The position numbers were made by a program, and so were the translations under genes. 18,284 nt of DNA. Source: Chitinophagaceae bacterium (GTDB taxonomy: Bacteria; Bacteroidota; Bacteroidia; Chitinophagales; Chitinophagaceae). The stretch lies in the NCBI GenBank assembly GCA_947481355.1, contig CANKGM010000016.1:1-18284 (forward strand). Reading direction: 5' to 3'. The notes under the pieces were generated by a model, which was not told the DNA's origin, did not search any database, and saw only the letters and a program-made list of their open reading frames with translations. Shown piece by piece: positions 14,900 to 18,284 of this stretch; within the stretch, counting starts at the first letter, position 1, and every line of letters starts with the position of its first letter.

Positions 14900-17725
14900 T
14901 TAGTGGGCAACTAACCAATTTTCTCCAATACCCGCTTCTGCAATTACCGGAACATGATTAGGAAGTTGTAACGCATTCTCCATATTTTCAATAATAAGTG
15001 ATTTCATTTCTTCTGCTTCACTTTTCAACGTATCGAAGATTAATTCATCATGCACTTGTAAAATCATTTTACTTTTTAGCTTTTGGTTTATGATTGCCTG
15101 ATGTACTTTAATCATCGCAAGTTTAACCATGTCTGCTGCAGATCCTTGTATGGGAGAATTAATCGCATTTCTTTCAGCAAATCCACGCACTGTAAAGTTT
15201 GATGAGTTTATATCCCTTAACCACCTTTTTCTTCCCATCAATGTTTCTACATATCCATTGTCTTTTGCAAATTGAATAGTCGATTCCATATATTGAGTTA
15301 TACCAGGGAATTCTTTTTTATAATTATCGATAATGGTTTTGGCTTCTGTTCTGCTGATGGCTAAATTTTCAGCTAACCCAAATGCACCTTGTCCATATAT
15401 TATACCAAAATTCACACTCTTAGCTTTGTACCGCATCTCTTTGGTCACATCTTCTTCATTGACACCATATACTTTAGCGGCAGTTGCTGTATGAATATCT
15501 TTTCCCATTTTAAAAGCTTCACACATATTCGTATCTCCACTAATAGCTGCTACAATACGTAATTCTATCTGAGAATAATCTGCTGAAATCAGTACATGAT
15601 CATTATCCCTAGGGATAAATGCTTTTCTTATTTCTTTACCACGATCACTTCTAACTGGAATATTTTGCAGATTTGGATTAGTACTTGATAGTCTACCTGT
15701 TACGGCTACAGCTTGTGCATAGGTTGTATGTACGCGTCCAGTTTTGGGGTTAATCAACAAAGGCAATGCATCAACATAAGTTGATTTTAATTTAGTTAAT
15801 TCGCGGAAGGCAAGTATATCTGAAACGATAGGAAACTGATGTGCAAGTTTTTGCAATACATCTTCTCCAGTTGCATACTGACCTGTTTTTGTTTTTTTTG
15901 CTTTAGGGTCAAGCATTAATTTCTCAAACAATACTTCACCAAGTTGTTTTGGTGAGGCAAGATTAAATCGAACTCCCGCTGTTTTATAAACAGACTCTTC
16001 TGCAATTTTTGCTTCTTTATCTAATTCTTTTGAATATTCATTAAGGAAATCAGTATCCACTCTAACCCCTTCAAATTCCATATTAGCAAGTACTTTAACG
16101 AGTGGACTTTCTACTTCGTTAAATATTTTTTCGACATGCTTTCTTTTTAATTCTGGCGTGAAAATATTTTTTAGCTGTAATGTTATGTCGGCGTCTTCTC
16201 CAGCATATTCTTTTATTTTTTCCACTTCAACATCGCGCATATTCCCTTGGTTCTTTCCCTTTTTGCCAATAAGTTCTGTGATTTTTACAGTTTCATAGCC
16301 AAGGTATTTTGCACTCAATATATCCATGCTCCGCTTTCCTTCTGGTTCAATGACATAGTGGGCGAGCATCGTATCAAATATATTCCCAGCTAGTTCAATT
16401 CCTAGATTTTTTAATATGAGTAAATCATATTTCAAATTTTGTCCAATCCAGGTTATAGATGAATCGTTAAATATTGGAATGAATTTATCTAGTATTTTTT
16501 TTAATTCATTTTTGTCTTCAGGACATGAAACATAACAAGCTGTTCCTTCTTTCACTGAAAAACTCATACCTACAATTGATGCTTGATTAGCATCAAGACC
16601 AGTTGTTTCTGTATCAAAACAAATTTCTTTTTGATTTTGAAGTGATAAAATTAATTCATCTATCTTCTCAGTAGAATCAATAAGTTCATATTGATGTGGG
16701 GTATTGTTTATATTTTTATCAGCAGATATATCTCCAGTATTTTCTTCTTCAGTTACAATTTCTGAATTTGATGACGCAACAGTTGTTGATCCTCCAAATA
16801 AATCTCCTTGTACTGTTGTTCCTTGTTTATCAACCGGTCCTGCTATCGGGATATCTTCACCGAGAATTCGTTTACCAATTGTTCTAAATTCAAGTTCGCT
16901 GAATATTTCTTTAAGCGCTTCTTTATTTACTTCTTTTACTAGAAATTCACCTTCATGGAAGTTTACTGGAACTGATGTGATGATGGTGGCGAGTTTTTTA
17001 CTCATCATAGCAAGATCTTTTCCTTGCCTAACCTTTTCACCCATTGAACCTTTGATATTATTGGCATTTTCTAGAACGTTTTCAACTGTTCCATATTCTG
17101 CTAGAAGTTTTGCAGCTGTTTTTTCTCCAATACCCGGAATACCAGGAATATTATCTACAGCATCGCCCATCATCGCAAGGATATCAATCACTTGTGAGAC
17201 ATGTTCAATATTCCATTTTTCACATACTTCTTTTGGACCGATAATTTCAAAGTCGCCTCCTTGATATGGTGGCTTATATATTTTGATATTTTCAGAGACA
17301 AGTTGACCATAGTCTTTATCAGGTGTTACCATGAACACTTCGTATCCTTCTTTTTCAGCTTGTTTTGCGAGTGTTCCAATAACATCATCTGCTTCAAAAC
17401 CATCTGTCTCGATTATTGGTATATTAAATCCTTGGATGATTTTTTTTATATCAGGAAGTGAAGCGATAAGGTCTTCTGGCGCTTCTTGCCTGTTAGCTTT
17501 ATAATCTGCAAAATCTGTATGCCTTTCGGTTGGCGCTGCTGTATCAAAACATATGGCTATATGGCTTGGCTTTTGTTTATTTAGCAAGTCGATCAATGCA
17601 TTGGTAAAGCCAAATTGGGCATTGGTGTTTTTGCCTTTACTTGTAATGCGTGGACTTCTAATTAGCGCATAGTAAGCACGAAAAATCAGGGCAAATGCAT
17701 CGAGTAAAAAAAGCCTTTTATCCAT
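14900..17725 (-). CDS. polA: DNA polymerase I
   Basis: This full-length 941-residue family A polymerase performs DNA repair and Okazaki-fragment processing. Domains: 5'-3' exonuclease (about 1-290, acidic clusters FEADD at 110-114 and MMGDAVDNIPG at 185-195); a low-complexity linker (about 295-345); 3'-5' exonuclease (about 346-525); and polymerase (about 535-941). Proofreading residues are present: Asp371 and Glu373 in FDTETTGLD, NLKYD (430-434) and Asp511 in YAGED. Polymerase motifs are DYSQIE (716-721), the O-helix R765-x3-K769-x3-F773-x2-Y777 type and VHDE (891-894), with Asp716 and Asp893 as metal ligands. The start is an ATG at 17725. It is the first gene of the leftward cluster. Confidence 0.98.
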   Translation of the reverse strand: MDKRLFLLDAFALIFRAYYALIRSPRITSKGKNTNAQFGFTNALIDLLNKQKPSHIAICFDTAAPTERHTDFADYKANRQEAPEDLIASLPDIKKIIQGFNIPIIETDGFEADDVIGTLAKQAEKEGYEVFMVTPDKDYGQLVSENIKIYKPPYQGGDFEIIGPKEVCEKWNIEHVSQVIDILAMMGDAVDNIPGIPGIGEKTAAKLLAEYGTVENVLENANNIKGSMGEKVRQGKDLAMMSKKLATIITSVPVNFHEGEFLVKEVNKEALKEIFSELEFRTIGKRILGEDIPIAGPVDKQGTTVQGDLFGGSTTVASSNSEIVTEEENTGDISADKNINNTPHQYELIDSTEKIDELILSLQNQKEICFDTETTGLDANQASIVGMSFSVKEGTACYVSCPEDKNELKKILDKFIPIFNDSSITWIGQNLKYDLLILKNLGIELAGNIFDTMLAHYVIEPEGKRSMDILSAKYLGYETVKITELIGKKGKNQGNMRDVEVEKIKEYAGEDADITLQLKNIFTPELKRKHVEKIFNEVESPLVKVLANMEFEGVRVDTDFLNEYSKELDKEAKIAEESVYKTAGVRFNLASPKQLGEVLFEKLMLDPKAKKTKTGQYATGEDVLQKLAHQFPIVSDILAFRELTKLKSTYVDALPLLINPKTGRVHTTYAQAVAVTGRLSSTNPNLQNIPVRSDRGKEIRKAFIPRDNDHVLISADYSQIELRIVAAISGDTNMCEAFKMGKDIHTATAAKVYGVNEEDVTKEMRYKAKSVNFGIIYGQGAFGLAENLAISRTEAKTIIDNYKKEFPGITQYMESTIQFAKDNGYVETLMGRKRWLRDINSSNFTVRGFAERNAINSPIQGSAADMVKLAMIKVHQAIINQKLKSKMILQVHDELIFDTLKSEAEEMKSLIIENMENALQLPNHVPVIAEAGIGENWLVAH

Positions 17726-17869
17726 GTATCAAAGGTAGTTTATTCAAGTTAGACATTATTGGATAGTGGATAGACTTTATAGGCAGAAAATTTAATGAGT
17801 TTACTCAAACTTTACATGTCTAAAAACATCTTCGTCAATGGCCTTTACTTTTCATTTTTGATATAGAAA

Positions 17870-17886
17870 AGGTCAGTGATTGACCT
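17870..17886 (-). terminator. Candidate terminator after the cupredoxin gene
   Basis: AGGTCA (17870-17875) and TGACCT (17881-17886) form a perfect 6-bp stem around a 5-base loop, followed on the reverse strand by TTTTC. It lies 30 bp beyond the cupredoxin stop codon and about 145 bp upstream of polA. The T-tract is short, so moderate confidence. The rest of the 17726-17915 spacer shows only a small GAGT/ACTC dyad. Confidence 0.5.
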
Positions 17887-17915
17887 GAACCTTTTTCGAT
17901 GAATTAATAATTATT

Positions 17916-18284
17916 TTATTGTACCACCTTCAACATTCCTCTCATGACAGATCCATGTCCTGGATAGGTACACATGAAGGTATATTCACCTGGTGTTGTT
18001 GGTGCAATAAAGTAGATAGATTCTGAAGAATGTGGTTGAAGTAGTGCTGTATTAAACAATACACTAGATGATTTAGGTACATAGCTCATTTGAGATCCTT
18101 TTAGTCCAAGTTTAATAGCAAGATCGGCTACTTCATCTCCTTTGCCAGGCATAACCACCACCACATTATGCATCATATCATCATTATTATTGAATACCAA
18201 TCTTATTTTTGCCCCTGCTTTAATTTCAAACATGGGTATATCAAATTTTAATCCAGGCTTAGTACTAATTTTTAACACCATATC
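17916..18284 (-). CDS. Blue-copper (auracyanin/azurin-like) domain, C-terminal part of a gene running off the right edge
   Basis: The reading frame is open to the window edge; the first Met (18281) follows an in-frame Asp codon at 18284-18282 and starts inside the first beta strand of the domain, so the true N-terminus lies outside. The 122 visible residues form one plastocyanin/azurin-type cupredoxin domain. Type I copper ligands are all present, numbered from that Met: His38 in MMHNVVVVMPG, and Cys104, His109 and Met113 in FMCTYPGHGSVMRG (Cys-x4-His-x3-Met). Such domains stand alone or end large haem or quinoprotein dehydrogenases and carry single electrons in the periplasm. The missing part decides which. 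Nothing else of the gene is visible. Confidence 0.9.
   Translation of the reverse strand, partial: DMVLKISTKPGLKFDIPMFEIKAGAKIRLVFNNNDDMMHNVVVVMPGKGDEVADLAIKLGLKGSQMSYVPKSSSVLFNTALLQPHSSESIYFIAPTTPGEYTFMCTYPGHGSVMRGMLKVVQ

Noticed and set aside
16696..17461. Plus-strand open frames opposite polA, the longest 186 residues
   Set aside because: Composition is Ser/Pro/Ile-rich, as in antisense shadows, and there is no family motif; polA is intact on the other strand.
17730..17737. TACCTTTG on the reverse strand as the -7 box of polA
   Set aside because: It matches TAnnTTTG but lies only 4 bp from the start codon and lacks a -33 element, so it would imply a leaderless message; kept out for lack of support.
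1..18284. CRISPR arrays, tRNA genes, insertion sequences or phage remnants
   Set aside because: Reading by eye showed no regularly spaced repeats, no cloverleaf with conserved T-loop, and no transposase or integrase motifs.

Overview
The window looks like a chromosomal segment of an AT-rich Bacteroidota, most likely Chitinophagaceae-like. The reasons are the gene families (DUF5606, TMEM220, MerC plus Fur-type regulator, ThuA/sugar-dehydrogenase fusions, DUF1080), the near absence of Shine-Dalgarno sequences, and matches to the Bacteroidota TAnnTTTG -7 box. No tRNA, rRNA, insertion sequence, integrase, phage gene or CRISPR array was seen. The genus is an inference from gene content only.

Region 1 (1-8932) is a carbohydrate-oxidation locus. 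On the left, reading leftward off the edge, is an MFS permease. Divergent from it is a four-gene operon (654-4069): a Gfo/Idh/MocA NAD(P)-type oxidoreductase, a TIM-barrel sugar isomerase/epimerase-like protein, a monohaem cytochrome c lipoprotein and a secreted DUF1080 (3-keto-disaccharide hydrolase family) protein, closed by a clear intrinsic terminator. Next comes a single 1131-residue exported protein made of ThuA, glucose/sorbosone-type quinoprotein dehydrogenase, PKD, cytochrome c and a C-terminal beta-rich domain. A terminator shared with the convergent pair follows: a Tat-exported sugar isomerase-like protein and a TMEM220-type membrane protein. Together these suggest uptake or oxidation of glycosides to 3-keto sugars, cleavage of those products, and delivery of electrons from a periplasmic quinoprotein to small cytochromes c.

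Region 2 (9006-10521) is a metal-handling module: a MerC-type membrane protein, divergent from a SCO1/SenC thiol/copper protein that is followed one base later by a Fur-family regulator. A perfect 6-3-6 dyad (TGCAACAAAGTTGCA) sits between the divergent genes and is a good candidate for the regulator's operator. A structured convergent intergenic region (10526-10662) separates this module from region 3.

Region 3 (10664-17725) is a run of six leftward genes, probably co-transcribed at least in part. In transcription order they are DNA polymerase I, a PlsC-like acyltransferase, a sterol-desaturase-type hydroxylase, a DsbA-family protein, a DUF5606 protein and an M3 oligoendopeptidase. The first four are tightly spaced. 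Beyond them, at the right edge, is the C-terminal part of a blue-copper (auracyanin/azurin-like) protein running off the window.

The most interesting biology is the keto-sugar locus with its two related cytochrome c modules and the vicinal cysteine pair next to the catalytic histidine of the quinoprotein domain, followed by the candidate Zur-like operator.
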